Source: Cecembia rubra
GTDB taxonomy: Bacteria > Bacteroidota > Bacteroidia > Cytophagales > Cyclobacteriaceae
Assembly: GCF_003014575.1 (NCBI RefSeq)
Contig: NZ_PYGF01000001.1
Location: 930,001 to 994,000 of the forward strand
DNA: 64,000 nt
Direction of reading: 5' to 3'
Part shown: positions 17,048 through 25,314 of the stretch, one piece after another
Position numbering within the stretch: position 1 is the stretch's first letter
Layout: every line of letters starts with the position of its first letter
The notes under the pieces: generated by a model
The model's input: only the letters and a program-made list of their open reading frames with translations
Databases searched by the model: none
What the model was told of the DNA's origin: nothing
Translations under genes and position numbers: made by a program

Positions 17048-18148
17048 ATGAAATCATTAAGCAAAATATCCTTATTGGCAATCTTGTCCTTATTTAGTTT
17101 CGGTAATAGCAGTTGTTCAAAAGCCGAAATAAAAAGTGGAGACTCTGTTAAATCCAACAATCCTGAAGAATATTCTGGAAAGAAGGCCTATGCTACTTTC
17201 GCTGGAGGTTGTTTTTGGTGTATAGAAGCGCCTTTCGAAAATATTGATGGTGTAATTGCAGTCATATCAGGTTATGCAGGAGGCAAGGAAAAAAATCCAA
17301 CTTATGAGCAGGTATCCAAGGGACAAACCAGCCATAGGGAAGCCGTGCAGATCACCTTTGACCCGGATGTAATTTCATACTCAGAACTTTTGGATATTTT
17401 CTGGCAACAGTTTGATCCTACCGATGATGGAGGCTCATTTTATGACCGCGGATTTCAATACACTTCTGCCATTTTTTATCATGACAATAGCCAAAGAGAC
17501 GTGGCAAAAGCATCTATACAAAAACTCGAGAAAGCGAAAATTTTCCAAAGGCCCATCGTGACTCCCCTTATCAAATTCAGTAATTTTTATCCTGCGGAAG
17601 ATTACCACCAGAATTATTATCAAAAGAACCCAAGTGAATATTATGCTTATCGCAAAGGATCAGGAAGGGATGCCTTTATTGCACAACATTGGCCGGTGAA
17701 GTTGGAAGAAAAATACAAAAAACCTTCAGATGCAGAATTGAAAAAAAGATTGACCAAGTTGCAATATGATGTGACCATGCATGAAGCAACAGAAAGGGCA
17801 TTCCAAAATGAATACAATGGAAACAAAGAGCAAGGCATTTATGTCTGCATTGTGTCAGGTGCTCCACTCTTTTCCTCCGAAGACAAATATGAGTCCTATT
17901 CGGGTTGGCCAAGTTTCACCAAACCCATTGATGCCAGGTTGATAGACAAACCAACAGATGTTTCTTTTGGCATGACCCGGGTAGAAGTAAGAAGCAAACT
18001 GGGCAATTCCCATTTAGGACATGTATTCAATGATGGTCCCCAGCCCACCAATTTGCGGTATTGTATGAACTCTGCAGCCATGCGTTTTATCCCGAAGAAA
18101 GATATGGAAAAAGAGGGTTATGGTGCTTGGTTGTGGGTTTTGGATTAA
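17048..18148 (+). CDS. msrAB: Bifunctional peptide-methionine sulfoxide reductase MsrA/MsrB, lipoprotein
   Basis: Repairs both S- and R-methionine sulfoxide in oxidised proteins. The 366-residue protein has a signal peptide with lipobox-like SSC (Cys23), so it acts outside the cytoplasm. The MsrA domain follows with GGCFWC (catalytic Cys55) and [23 protein letters not shown]; the MsrB domain is at about 210-360 ([22 protein letters not shown], catalytic cysteine in RYCMNSA). Where many MsrB enzymes have a CxxC zinc pair, this one reads YVCIVSG, so the zinc site looks absent. The start at 17048 is chosen over 17018 because it begins the signal peptide. A second exported MsrA lies at 56352-57005. 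Confidence 0.95.
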   Translation: MKSLSKISLLAILSLFSFGNSSCSKAEIKSGDSVKSNNPEEYSGKKAYATFAGGCFWCIEAPFENIDGVIAVISGYAGGKEKNPTYEQVSKGQTSHREAVQITFDPDVISYSELLDIFWQQFDPTDDGGSFYDRGFQYTSAIFYHDNSQRDVAKASIQKLEKAKIFQRPIVTPLIKFSNFYPAEDYHQNYYQKNPSEYYAYRKGSGRDAFIAQHWPVKLEEKYKKPSDAELKKRLTKLQYDVTMHEATERAFQNEYNGNKEQGIYVCIVSGAPLFSSEDKYESYSGWPSFTKPIDARLIDKPTDVSFGMTRVEVRSKLGNSHLGHVFNDGPQPTNLRYCMNSAAMRFIPKKDMEKEGYGAWLWVLD

Positions 18149-18175
18149 ATACTCCTGTTCGGAAATGGTACCGAT

Positions 18176-18198
18176 GTTCGGGATTTGCAATCCCGAAC
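18176..18198. repeat. REP-like palindromic unit
   Basis: Perfect 10-bp inverted repeat, gttcgggatt at 18176-18185 and aatcccgaac at 18189-18198, with a 3-nt loop. It is richer in GC than its surroundings. The following T-rich stretch could let it act as a terminator for msrAB, but the unit resembles small dispersed palindromes of this phylum. Confidence 0.5.
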
Positions 18199-18286
18199 TT
18201 TGATACTTTTGATTTAAAATCTGTTTCTATCACTTTTTGAAATTTGTAATATCGAAAAGCATTGGTCAAGTGAGAGTCCCAATTGC

Positions 18287-18892
18287 TTATAGAATCCGTC
18301 TAAAAGTCAGGTTAATCCTTGGGCCATGAACCTTCTTGCTTTTGGGTATCTGGTGCTCCCAGTAATGCTGGGTCTCCCCTGCCATTAGTAGAAAAGAGCC
18401 ATGTCCCAGATGTATCTCCCTTTTTACAGTTTTATCATGATAAAGCCGAAACTGAAAATTTCTAGGAGTACCAAAACTGACCGAACCGATAATAGGATTT
18501 AATCCCAGTTCAGGTTCATTGTCCCTGTGCCAACCCATACTGTCCTGCCCATTTCTATAATAATTCATCAGCACATGTGTAAATTGGGTTTGGGATACTT
18601 TTTCGATCTCATTTTTTATTTCCAAAAGGACTTCATTCCAGGGAAGTGCCTGCATTTGTATTCCAGAATACCCATAAGTTACCTCAGGATTTCCATATAA
18701 TGCGGTCAATCTGGGTTGCATCACTTGCCTTCCAAACATCCAGATGGGTTCCTGCTTCCAATCGATCTCTTGTTTCAACCTCTGCAGAAATATGTCACTT
18801 AGGGAAGGATTGAAAAATTCCGGGTAATAGGTAACCTCTCCCTTTTCCGGTAAGATATTACTTCCCTCCAAATTACTGAATAAATCCATCAT
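18287..18892 (-). CDS. AlkB-like 2-oxoglutarate/Fe(II)-dependent dioxygenase
   Basis: A 201-residue enzyme of the DNA/RNA alkylation-repair type. Iron ligands H122 and D124 (WHRDNE) and H180 (YWEHQIP), and the 2-oxoglutarate-binding arginines R192 and R198 in PRINLTFR, are all present. The length and the lid region (RLTALYGNP, SGIQMQALPW) fit the ALKBH2/3-like or small bacterial AlkB group, which removes methyl groups from 1-methyladenine and 3-methylcytosine. No ada-type regulator is adjacent. The first residues MMDLF leave two adjacent start codons. It diverges from the small protein at 19020. Confidence 0.92.
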   Translation of the reverse strand: MMDLFSNLEGSNILPEKGEVTYYPEFFNPSLSDIFLQRLKQEIDWKQEPIWMFGRQVMQPRLTALYGNPEVTYGYSGIQMQALPWNEVLLEIKNEIEKVSQTQFTHVLMNYYRNGQDSMGWHRDNEPELGLNPIIGSVSFGTPRNFQFRLYHDKTVKREIHLGHGSFLLMAGETQHYWEHQIPKSKKVHGPRINLTFRRIL

Positions 18893-19019
18893 TTTGGTAA
18901 ACCCTATTTTGTCTAAAAGGTTGAATATTGCAAAAATGCTTTTGCTTTATTCCTCCATTTATGTGAAATTATACGCTTGAAACTTTTAAAAAACCATTTT
19001 TAATCAAGCAAAATTCCCC

Positions 19020-19430
19020 ATGAAAAAATTTGTCACGATTAGTATCATAGCACTTATTCTTATCCTAACAGCAGTAACCTACTGGCGTTATTACTTTGTA
19101 TTCAGCGAAGGGGTAAAAGGAGGCACATTAAATTATTTTGAAAAGAAAGGTTATGTTTTCAAGACCTGGGAAGGCAGAATTGTCCAGGAAGGTTTTCAAA
19201 GCCCAACTGCAGGAGCACTTCAGAGCAATGAGTTCAGGTTCAGCGCCAAAGGTGATGAAGTAGCCCAGCAATTGGAAAGAGCAGGAGGAAAGTTTGTAGA
19301 ATTAAGATACAAAGAATACTTGAACCCCCTTCCCTGGAGAGGTGCTTCAAGCTTCATAGTCTATGAGGTTATTGAAATAGGAGAAAGGGATCGAAGTAGC
19401 AAAAGTGAGTTGCCAGTAAACCGGGATTAA
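19020..19430 (+). CDS. Small membrane-anchored protein of unknown function
   Basis: A 136-residue protein with one N-terminal membrane segment (VTISIIALILILTAVTYW), then a soluble region (about 30-120) with GYVFKTWEGRIV and an end strand SFIVYEVIEI. The pattern matches a family frequent in Bacteroidota that some databases label 6-phosphogluconate dehydrogenase; nothing here supports that enzymatic name (no NADP fold, far too short). It probably sits in the inner membrane with a periplasmic domain. It is flanked by AlkB on the opposite strand and by a hairpin terminator shared with the Dabb gene. Confidence 0.75.
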   Translation: MKKFVTISIIALILILTAVTYWRYYFVFSEGVKGGTLNYFEKKGYVFKTWEGRIVQEGFQSPTAGALQSNEFRFSAKGDEVAQQLERAGGKFVELRYKEYLNPLPWRGASSFIVYEVIEIGERDRSSKSELPVNRD

Positions 19431-19569
19431 TGTTACATGCCTTTTTAATAAGTTATAATCCAAGGAGCTTTACCAAAGAAGGAATTCTGCCTATCTGATT
19501 TTGGAATTTTAAAGGGACTTGGAAAAAGTTTTCAATGACTATTTTAAGCCAATGGATTATAACTTTTTC

Positions 19570-19636
19570 AAAAAATAAAGTGTCTTTGGGATTTAGAAGC
19601 TGATCTAATAATCCCAAAGACACTAGGTGCTATTTT
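19570..19636. terminator. Bidirectional hairpin between the small membrane protein and the Dabb lipoprotein
   Basis: Arms 19580-19592 and 19611-19623 are a perfect 13-bp inverted repeat around an 18-nt loop, with an A-run before (19570-19576) and a T-rich stretch after (19631-19636). It sits between convergent genes. Confidence 0.8.
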
Positions 19637-19638
19637 TC

Positions 19639-20064
19639 TTAATCTCTTTTTGCCCAATAATCCACCACCAATACCTTGTCCAGATGAGGGCCTAATATTT
19701 GAACAAAAGCCTTGTGTTCGGGATGAGGCAGATAAATATCCCTGTCCTCTTCAGATTTGAAAGTAACAAAAAAGCAATGGGTGAAACCTTGATCCAACCC
19801 TTCAGGACTGTTATTGGTACCCCACTCCAAATCTTCGATTTCAGAGATTTTGGACTTCAATGCCATAAAAGCATCTACTACTTTTTGAACTTCCTCTTCA
19901 GAAGATTCATCTTTGAACTTAAACAATACGACATGTCTTAAGGCTTTGTCCATCTTGATAATCTTTTTTTCAATAATTTTTTCCTCCACTTTTTCCTTTT
20001 GAGGGGCCTGACAGGCAACACCCAAAATCAACAGGAAAAGCAATGTGCTGATTTGTTTTTTCAT
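19639..20064 (-). CDS. Dabb (stress-responsive alpha/beta-barrel) domain lipoprotein
   Basis: A 141-residue protein from the ATG at 20064, with a lipobox (GVAC, Cys18), a charged linker with EK repeats (KEKVEEKIIEKKIIK), then a Dabb domain (about 48-135: LRHVVLFKFKDE, FTHCFFVTFKSEEDRDIYLPHPEHKAF, LVVDYW). The last two segments are the classic Dabb signature. Family members form ferredoxin-like dimers; function in lipid-anchored form is unknown. The upstream ATG at 20097 adds residues ahead of the signal peptide and is not preferred. It diverges from the penicillin acylase gene. Confidence 0.9.
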   Translation of the reverse strand: MKKQISTLLFLLILGVACQAPQKEKVEEKIIEKKIIKMDKALRHVVLFKFKDESSEEEVQKVVDAFMALKSKISEIEDLEWGTNNSPEGLDQGFTHCFFVTFKSEEDRDIYLPHPEHKAFVQILGPHLDKVLVVDYWAKRD

Positions 20065-20193
20065 GGTCAAATAGGTTTTTGTTTCCCGAAATTGCAAAAT
20101 AAAAGACTTTGTTTTTTACCGCTTGTAGAATTTTGATATTGTACCTTATTTTTTTTGCAAATCTTTTGGGATATGAATCTTATAACTAAGTCC

Positions 20194-22602
20194 ATGCGAT
20201 TACGTTTCTTCATCTTTTTTACCATAAGCCTGATTTTCTGTAATGAGTCCAAAAGCCAAACCATTCAAGTAAATGGACTAAGGGAAGAGGTTGAGGTAAT
20301 CAGGGACCAGAATGGCATCAACCATATTTATGCAAAAAATGAACATGATCTCTTTTTTAGCCAGGGCTATCTGGCTGCAAAAGACCGCCTTTTCCAATTT
20401 GAAATCTGGAGAAGAAGGGCGACCGGGACTTTGGCAGAAATTCTTGGACCGAGGGAACTGGAAAGGGACAAAGGAGTCCGGCTTTTCAGGTTCCGGGGAG
20501 ATAAAGAAGAGGAACTCAGGCATTACCATCCCCATGGTGTAGAGATAGTTGATGCATTCGTTTTAGGGGTAAATACTTACATCAGGGAAGTTAGGAAAAA
20601 CCCTGAATTATTACCCATTGAATTCCAATTATTGGATATTTTACCGGGAGAATGGACCTGGGAGGTGGTCGTATCCAGGCATCAGGGATTACTTGAAAAT
20701 GTACAGGATGAACTCAAATACAGCAAAGTGGTGAGTTTGGTGGGGCCTGAAGAAGCCAAAACTTTTTATTACTTCCATCCAAATGAACCCAATCTGGAGA
20801 TTCCTGCGGGCATTCCCCAAGAACTTCTTTTCAAAAATATTTTGGGACCTTATGATGCTTTCCGAAACAATTTAACCTTTCAACCAGAGGACATTCACCC
20901 TAAATATCGAAATGATGCCATAGCATTTTTGTCCGAAAACAGCCTTTTGGAAAGAGAAATCAAGGAAACTTTGGAATTTGAAAAATTCAACATAGGCAGC
21001 AATAACTGGATCATATCCGGCAAGTTGACAGCAAGTGGATATCCTATCATGGCCAATGATCCACATAGGCTACATGCAGTTCCCTCTTTGAGGTATTGGG
21101 TACACCTGCATGCACCAGGCTGGAATGTGGTCGGTGCCGGGGAACCTGTCATTCCTGGTGTTTCTATTGGGCATAATGAATATGGATCATGGGGGCTTAC
21201 CATCTTTGAAACAGACAACGAAGATCTAAGGGTATATGACATCCATCCGGACTACCCCCACAAGTATTTTTACAAGGGAGAATGGAGAGACATGAAAGCG
21301 ATTCCAGATACCATCAAGGTTAAAGGTCAAAAGGATGAAATTGTCAATCATTACTACACAATTCATGGTCCTGTAACTTTTATTGATACCGAATTAGGAA
21401 AAGCAGTGGCAGTAGAATGTGCGTGGCTGGAACCTGGTGGCGCACCTTATCTTGCCAGTTTGAGAATGGACCAATCTAAAACTTGGGAAGAATTCCGTGA
21501 AGCTTGCTTTTTTAATCATATTCCTGCTGAAAATATGATATGGGCAGATAAAGACGGGAATATAGGTTGGCAGGCCACCGGAATTACACCCATTAGAAAA
21601 AACCATTCAGGCCTGGTGGTTTCCCTTGGGGACGGCAGCATGGACTGGGAAGGATATTTGCCCATATCCGAAAGGCCCCATTTGACCAATCCGGAATCAG
21701 GCTTTTTTGTAACAGCCAATGAGCATGTCACTCCCAAAGATTATCCATTACAACATACCATTGGCTTTGAATGGGCGGATGCTTTTAGGGGAGATAGAAT
21801 AAGGGAAGTTTTATCTGAAGGAAGCGGATTTACTGTTGAACAGATGGGTGCTTTGCAGAATGATTACCTGGCTTTGCCGGCTCGAAGATTAGTGCCCTTC
21901 CTCAAGACTTTAAAATTTGATCAAGGAAAATACCAAATGGCCCTATCCTACTTTAAAGATTGGGATTACAAATTAGAAATGGAATCTATTGCCGCTGGCA
22001 TTTATGTTATGTGGGAAAGGAAACTAAGGGAAAACATAAAATCTTTTGCGGTTCCTGAACAAGTAAGGGAATTGGTAGGAAGCATTCAGATGACCCGAGT
22101 ATTGGAATGGGCCGAACAACCTGCCCGCTTATTTGAAAATTCTCCTGAAAAGGAACGGGATAACTGGTTGAGCAAAGCCTTTGAAGATGCAGTTGAGGAG
22201 TTGGAAAGGAAATTGGGTAAAGACCAAAACAAATGGCAATATGGACAAACTGCCTTCAAACATGCCCTATTCAGGCATCCTCTCAGCCCGGCCCTGTCCC
22301 AAGAGTGGAAAGAAAAACTGGATGTAGGTCCATTACCAAGGGGAGGCTATAGCTTTACTCCTGCTGCCAATGCTTATGGTGATAACAATTCCTCCGGTGC
22401 ATCATTCAGAATAGTGGTAGATACAGGAGATTGGGAAACTGTCATAGGAATCAATTCTCCTGGCCAATCCGGGAATCCGGAGAGCCCATTTTACAAAGAT
22501 CTTTTTACCAAATGGGCAAATGATGAATTCTTTGTCGTCCCATTTGGCAAAGAACAGGTAGAGAAAATGGGAGTTGGGAAATTGGTTTTGGTGCCTAATT
22601 GA
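20194..22602 (+). CDS. Penicillin acylase family Ntn-hydrolase, exported
   Basis: An 802-residue precursor. After a signal peptide (MRLRFFIFFTISLIFCNESKSQ) comes the alpha chain, a spacer, and the beta chain that begins at the catalytic serine: GSNNWIISG with Ser269. Autocleavage between Gly268 and Ser269 would free the nucleophile. The beta chain has NDPHR and GHNEYGSWGLT, with the asparagine and backbone positions of the oxyanion site, and NSPGQSGNPESPFYKDL near the end, all typical. Members cleave amides such as penicillin G, acyl-homoserine lactones or other acylated amines; which one is unknown. The start at 20194 is chosen over 20155 and 20173 because it begins the signal peptide. Confidence 0.93.
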   Translation: MRLRFFIFFTISLIFCNESKSQTIQVNGLREEVEVIRDQNGINHIYAKNEHDLFFSQGYLAAKDRLFQFEIWRRRATGTLAEILGPRELERDKGVRLFRFRGDKEEELRHYHPHGVEIVDAFVLGVNTYIREVRKNPELLPIEFQLLDILPGEWTWEVVVSRHQGLLENVQDELKYSKVVSLVGPEEAKTFYYFHPNEPNLEIPAGIPQELLFKNILGPYDAFRNNLTFQPEDIHPKYRNDAIAFLSENSLLEREIKETLEFEKFNIGSNNWIISGKLTASGYPIMANDPHRLHAVPSLRYWVHLHAPGWNVVGAGEPVIPGVSIGHNEYGSWGLTIFETDNEDLRVYDIHPDYPHKYFYKGEWRDMKAIPDTIKVKGQKDEIVNHYYTIHGPVTFIDTELGKAVAVECAWLEPGGAPYLASLRMDQSKTWEEFREACFFNHIPAENMIWADKDGNIGWQATGITPIRKNHSGLVVSLGDGSMDWEGYLPISERPHLTNPESGFFVTANEHVTPKDYPLQHTIGFEWADAFRGDRIREVLSEGSGFTVEQMGALQNDYLALPARRLVPFLKTLKFDQGKYQMALSYFKDWDYKLEMESIAAGIYVMWERKLRENIKSFAVPEQVRELVGSIQMTRVLEWAEQPARLFENSPEKERDNWLSKAFEDAVEELERKLGKDQNKWQYGQTAFKHALFRHPLSPALSQEWKEKLDVGPLPRGGYSFTPAANAYGDNNSSGASFRIVVDTGDWETVIGINSPGQSGNPESPFYKDLFTKWANDEFFVVPFGKEQVEKMGVGKLVLVPN

Positions 22603-22732
22603 TTTTGACTAAAAGTTTGAATGGGATCACTGATTGGTTCTTCGGGACTCCGGGATATTTGGGGCTTGCCTTTACTGGATTTCAGCAAACTGAAGTCTGG
22701 GTTGTCACAGAATGAAAATTAAGGCTTTAGCC

Positions 22733-22773
22733 AAAAAAAATCCACTGTTAAGAGATCCTAACGGTGGACTTTT
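22733..22773. terminator. Hairpin after the penicillin acylase gene
   Basis: Arms 22741-22750 and 22759-22768 pair over 10 bp with one G-T pair; A-run on the left, T-run on the right. Confidence 0.75.
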
Positions 22774-22815
22774 TAACCATTTAACCCGAATTATGAATTA
22801 GGTTTCGTTGCGAGG

Positions 22816-22919
22816 TTTGAAATTGCAAAAAAATCAAGGTGTTTGGAGACTTAGGCATAACAGAGTTATGTCAAAGTCGAAAACAGTTGCGAAGCGAATG
22901 ATTTTGAAGCAATTTCCAA
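22816..22919. repeat. 104-bp structured inverted-repeat element
   Basis: Outer arms tttgaaattgc (22816-22826) and gcaatttccaa (22909-22919) match at 10 of 11 positions; inner arms gacttaggcataac (22848-22861) and gttatgtcaaagtc (22865-22878) match at 12 of 14 around a 3-nt loop. The unit lies in a gene-free stretch of 367 bp between the acylase and rhodanese genes, which otherwise holds only the terminator at 22733-22773. Confidence 0.5.
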
Positions 22920-22969
22920 CAGTAGTAGAAAATCTAATTCGTATTTCGGGTTTTTAACCCAATCAATAA

Positions 22970-23305
22970 TTAAACTATTTCATATGGCCAGCTCATGATG
23001 CCACCAGCTAGATTATATGTATTTTCGAAACCCAATTGGGACATGATATCACATGCCTGACCGCTTCTGTTTCCACTGCGGCAATAGATATAATATTTTT
23101 TATCCTTAGGGAGATTTTGGATTTGGCCCATAAATCCAGGGCTCATCAGATCGATGTTTCTTGCACCTTTGATTTTTCCGGAATGAAATTCACCGGCTGT
23201 TCTCACGTCAATGATTACTGCCTCTGGTGCAGTCATACCTTTTTTGAAATCCTCATTGGAGAGGTCTGTATAGTTTTTAGCTTGTGTTCTAAAGAAATTA
23301 AACAT
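22970..23305 (-). CDS. Single-domain rhodanese-like protein
   Basis: A 111-residue rhodanese domain with the active-site loop CRSGNRS (Cys75), the DVRTAGEFHSGKIKGARN motif (33-50) and the closing LAGGIMSW segment. Such proteins carry sulfane sulfur on the cysteine for detoxification or sulfur transfer. No signal peptide is seen, so it is probably cytoplasmic. The start at 23305 (MFNFFRT) is preferred to an upstream ATG at 23353, whose first 16 residues do not match the family. There is no sulfur-metabolism neighbour. Confidence 0.92.
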   Translation of the reverse strand: MFNFFRTQAKNYTDLSNEDFKKGMTAPEAVIIDVRTAGEFHSGKIKGARNIDLMSPGFMGQIQNLPKDKKYYIYCRSGNRSGQACDIMSQLGFENTYNLAGGIMSWPYEIV

Positions 23306-23650
23306 GGTTCTTATTGGTTTATGATACAAAATTAGCATCCCCATGTCTCCCAAAAAGTAACCTAGATCACATAGGTAAAATGAAGGGGGATTTCAGTTTA
23401 ACCAGGTAAATTCTAGAAAATTTTTGCACCAAGTTAATTGAGGTTAGTTAAGAGCTACAGGTTTTGATTTTATCTATTTCTTTCGTTTAAAGAATTAAGC
23501 TAAAGCCATTTTCCTCTATCTAAAAGTAACAGTATGGTTATTTACCTTAATTGTTTGTCGTCACATACTTGTGTAATTACGGTGTAAATACACACCATAA
23601 TACTATGAAAACCTATTGGCCCCAAAAGGTGTTACCAAAATTTCAACCTT
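23306..23650. other. Gene-free stretch between rhodanese and the small membrane protein
   Basis: 345 bp. A small hairpin (ggtgt 23581-23585, acacc 23592-23596) lies near the 3' end of the minus-strand gene at 23651 but lacks a convincing T-run. The open frames here are short and look random. I see nothing else. Confidence 0.5.
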
Positions 23651-23899
23651 TTACTTCGCTCCGTCTAAAGCTGGCTTTTTGAACTTTTCGGCCAACTTTA
23701 TAATACTTAACCTGATCAATAAAACCCATGGAATCCCATGGAAAACAAAATCAAACCAATCCAAAGCAGCCATTCCCTTGGCCCCTCCGGCGATCCACTT
23801 GATCTTGCCCCAAATGTGGGGTTCAGGCACAAATGGTAGCAGTCCCAATGTCAAACTCAAAAGGATGACAAATCTCCAGTTATTGATAGTCTCTTTCAT
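23651..23899 (-). CDS. Small two-helix membrane protein next to a sterol desaturase
   Basis: An 82-residue protein with two membrane segments: WRFVILLSLTLGLLPFV near the N-terminus and FVFHGIPWVLLIRLSIIKLA near the C-terminus, joined by a short loop with KIKWIAGGAKGMAALDW. The ATG overlaps the stop codon of the desaturase gene by one base (TAATG), so translation is coupled. The family occurs beside fatty-acid hydroxylase genes in Bacteroidota; some records call it RND transporter, which its size rules out. It may be a partner subunit of the desaturase. Confidence 0.8.
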   Translation of the reverse strand: MKETINNWRFVILLSLTLGLLPFVPEPHIWGKIKWIAGGAKGMAALDWFDFVFHGIPWVLLIRLSIIKLAEKFKKPALDGAK

Positions 23900-24837
23900 T
23901 ATTTAATTTTTAAGGTTCCCTTTTTCAATGTGCCAGCCTGATGAGCCTGTACGCCATCCACATTTTTCGATTTGACAAAAGGATAGGTAATCTGGGTCCA
24001 GAAGGTTTTGGGAAACTCTTCCATTCCATCAAAACCCAAAGCCTCATCCCTTCCTTCATGGGGAATGTAATCTGTTTTGAACAAATAATCCCAAAGGCTC
24101 AAAGTAATCCCATAATTCACTCCATATTTTCTATCCTTGGGCAATTCCTTCACATGATGCCATAGGTGCATCATGGGATTATTTAAGATATACTTCAACG
24201 GACCATATGTAATTCTGAGATTGGCATGGTTCAAATGACCTATGGCCGTAGCAAAGATATGCACGATAAAAAAGTCCTCCAGACCAAACCCGATCATCGC
24301 CAAGGGAATATACTGGGCAGTTTTGTAAATAATGGTCTCCATCCAATGAAACCTCAAATGCGCCGCAAATCCCATCTCCTCCACAGAGTGGTGAACCTTG
24401 TGGAATTCCCAAAGCGCTGGTACCCTGTGAAGTAGTCGGTGCACATTCCACTGGATAAAATCAGCCAGCAAAAACAAAAGTAAAAACTGCATCCATCTTG
24501 GCCAGGTCTCAACATGAAGCGCTACCATATTTTCTATTCCAAAAATCCCCAAGAAATCATTGAAAGCTTCCACTGCCACATTGGAGATGGCATTGTAGGC
24601 AATCAATGAAAATAAGAAATAATTGAAAAACATGTAAAAACCATCTAACCAGAAGTCCTTTCTGAAAATGGCCTGCTTCTTTCTCCAAGGAAAAAAAATC
24701 TCCAAAAGCCAAACCCCAACAGATAGGCCCAAAAGCCACCAGAAATAGTTTTTCCAGGTTGGATAAAACATCTCATTGACCAGGTAATTGAAATACCCGT
24801 AGTAAGAATCCAGAATGATTTTAATGTATTTTTCCAT
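23899..24837 (-). CDS. Sterol desaturase / fatty acid hydroxylase superfamily membrane protein
   Basis: A 312-residue integral membrane protein with the eight-histidine diiron signature of the superfamily: HRLLHR, HKVHH, a histidine in HLNHAN and HLWHH. Membrane helices occur at about 28-50, 72-95 and 115-135, with another hydrophobic pair near 175-200. Such enzymes hydroxylate or desaturate lipids (sterols, carotenoids, sphingoid bases) using a diiron centre and a reductant. The lipid is unknown here; carotenoid or sphingolipid modification is plausible in this phylum. The gene is coupled to the 82-residue partner. Confidence 0.9.
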   Translation of the reverse strand: MEKYIKIILDSYYGYFNYLVNEMFYPTWKNYFWWLLGLSVGVWLLEIFFPWRKKQAIFRKDFWLDGFYMFFNYFLFSLIAYNAISNVAVEAFNDFLGIFGIENMVALHVETWPRWMQFLLLFLLADFIQWNVHRLLHRVPALWEFHKVHHSVEEMGFAAHLRFHWMETIIYKTAQYIPLAMIGFGLEDFFIVHIFATAIGHLNHANLRITYGPLKYILNNPMMHLWHHVKELPKDRKYGVNYGITLSLWDYLFKTDYIPHEGRDEALGFDGMEEFPKTFWTQITYPFVKSKNVDGVQAHQAGTLKKGTLKIK

Positions 24838-24918
24838 AATTCAACTTCTCAAATTTAAAGAAAAAGGACAATCCACGCGATTGCCCTCTTTCGTTACTCC
24901 CATAAACCACAACTAATA

Positions 24919-25224
24919 TTATTTTAAGACCATGAAATATGACTTCATATCAAGGCCTTTTGGATTTTTGAGCGCATTTTGGATGATACTGCTGCCAATT
25001 GAGGGTCGGCATCCGGTACCCCTGTGCGCCACTGTAGGTTTATCGGTAGGGAATTTCCCTACTCTATTTTTCAATTCCACTAAGGGAATATTGACCGCAT
25101 CTTCAAATTGCTTGATTTTTAATTGACCAAAAGTGGCTTGATTGGCTAATGGCTCAAACTGTAATGCAAAAGTGGAATAAAAGGCATTGCTAGCCACAGA
25201 AAGTGCAATCAGTACATTTTCCAT
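24919..25224 (-). CDS. Hypothetical protein
   Basis: A 101-residue reading frame with ordinary codon choice for the window and no similarity I recognise. The start MENVLIALSVASNAFYSTFALQ could be read as a weak hydrophobic start but not a clear signal peptide. A shorter frame on the opposite strand (24932-25126) covers the same DNA; the minus-strand frame is longer and lies in line with its neighbours. It may be real or a chance frame. Confidence 0.4.
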   Translation of the reverse strand: MENVLIALSVASNAFYSTFALQFEPLANQATFGQLKIKQFEDAVNIPLVELKNRVGKFPTDKPTVAHRGTGCRPSIGSSIIQNALKNPKGLDMKSYFMVLK

Positions 25225-25314
25225 ATAGTTGGGCTTATTTAGGTTATAGTTTCAAACAAAGATATTTATTACCCAAGCGGAAAAATGTGATGTAAGTTAC
25301 AATAGGGTATGATT

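Noticed and set aside
19020-19430. Reading the small membrane protein as 6-phosphogluconate dehydrogenase
   Set aside because: That database label seems to spread by error; the protein is 136 residues with a membrane anchor and has no dinucleotide-binding fold.
24932-25126. Plus-strand frame over the hypothetical gene at 24919-25224
   Set aside because: Shorter, with a random-looking translation; the minus-strand frame is in line with its neighbours. Neither is certain.
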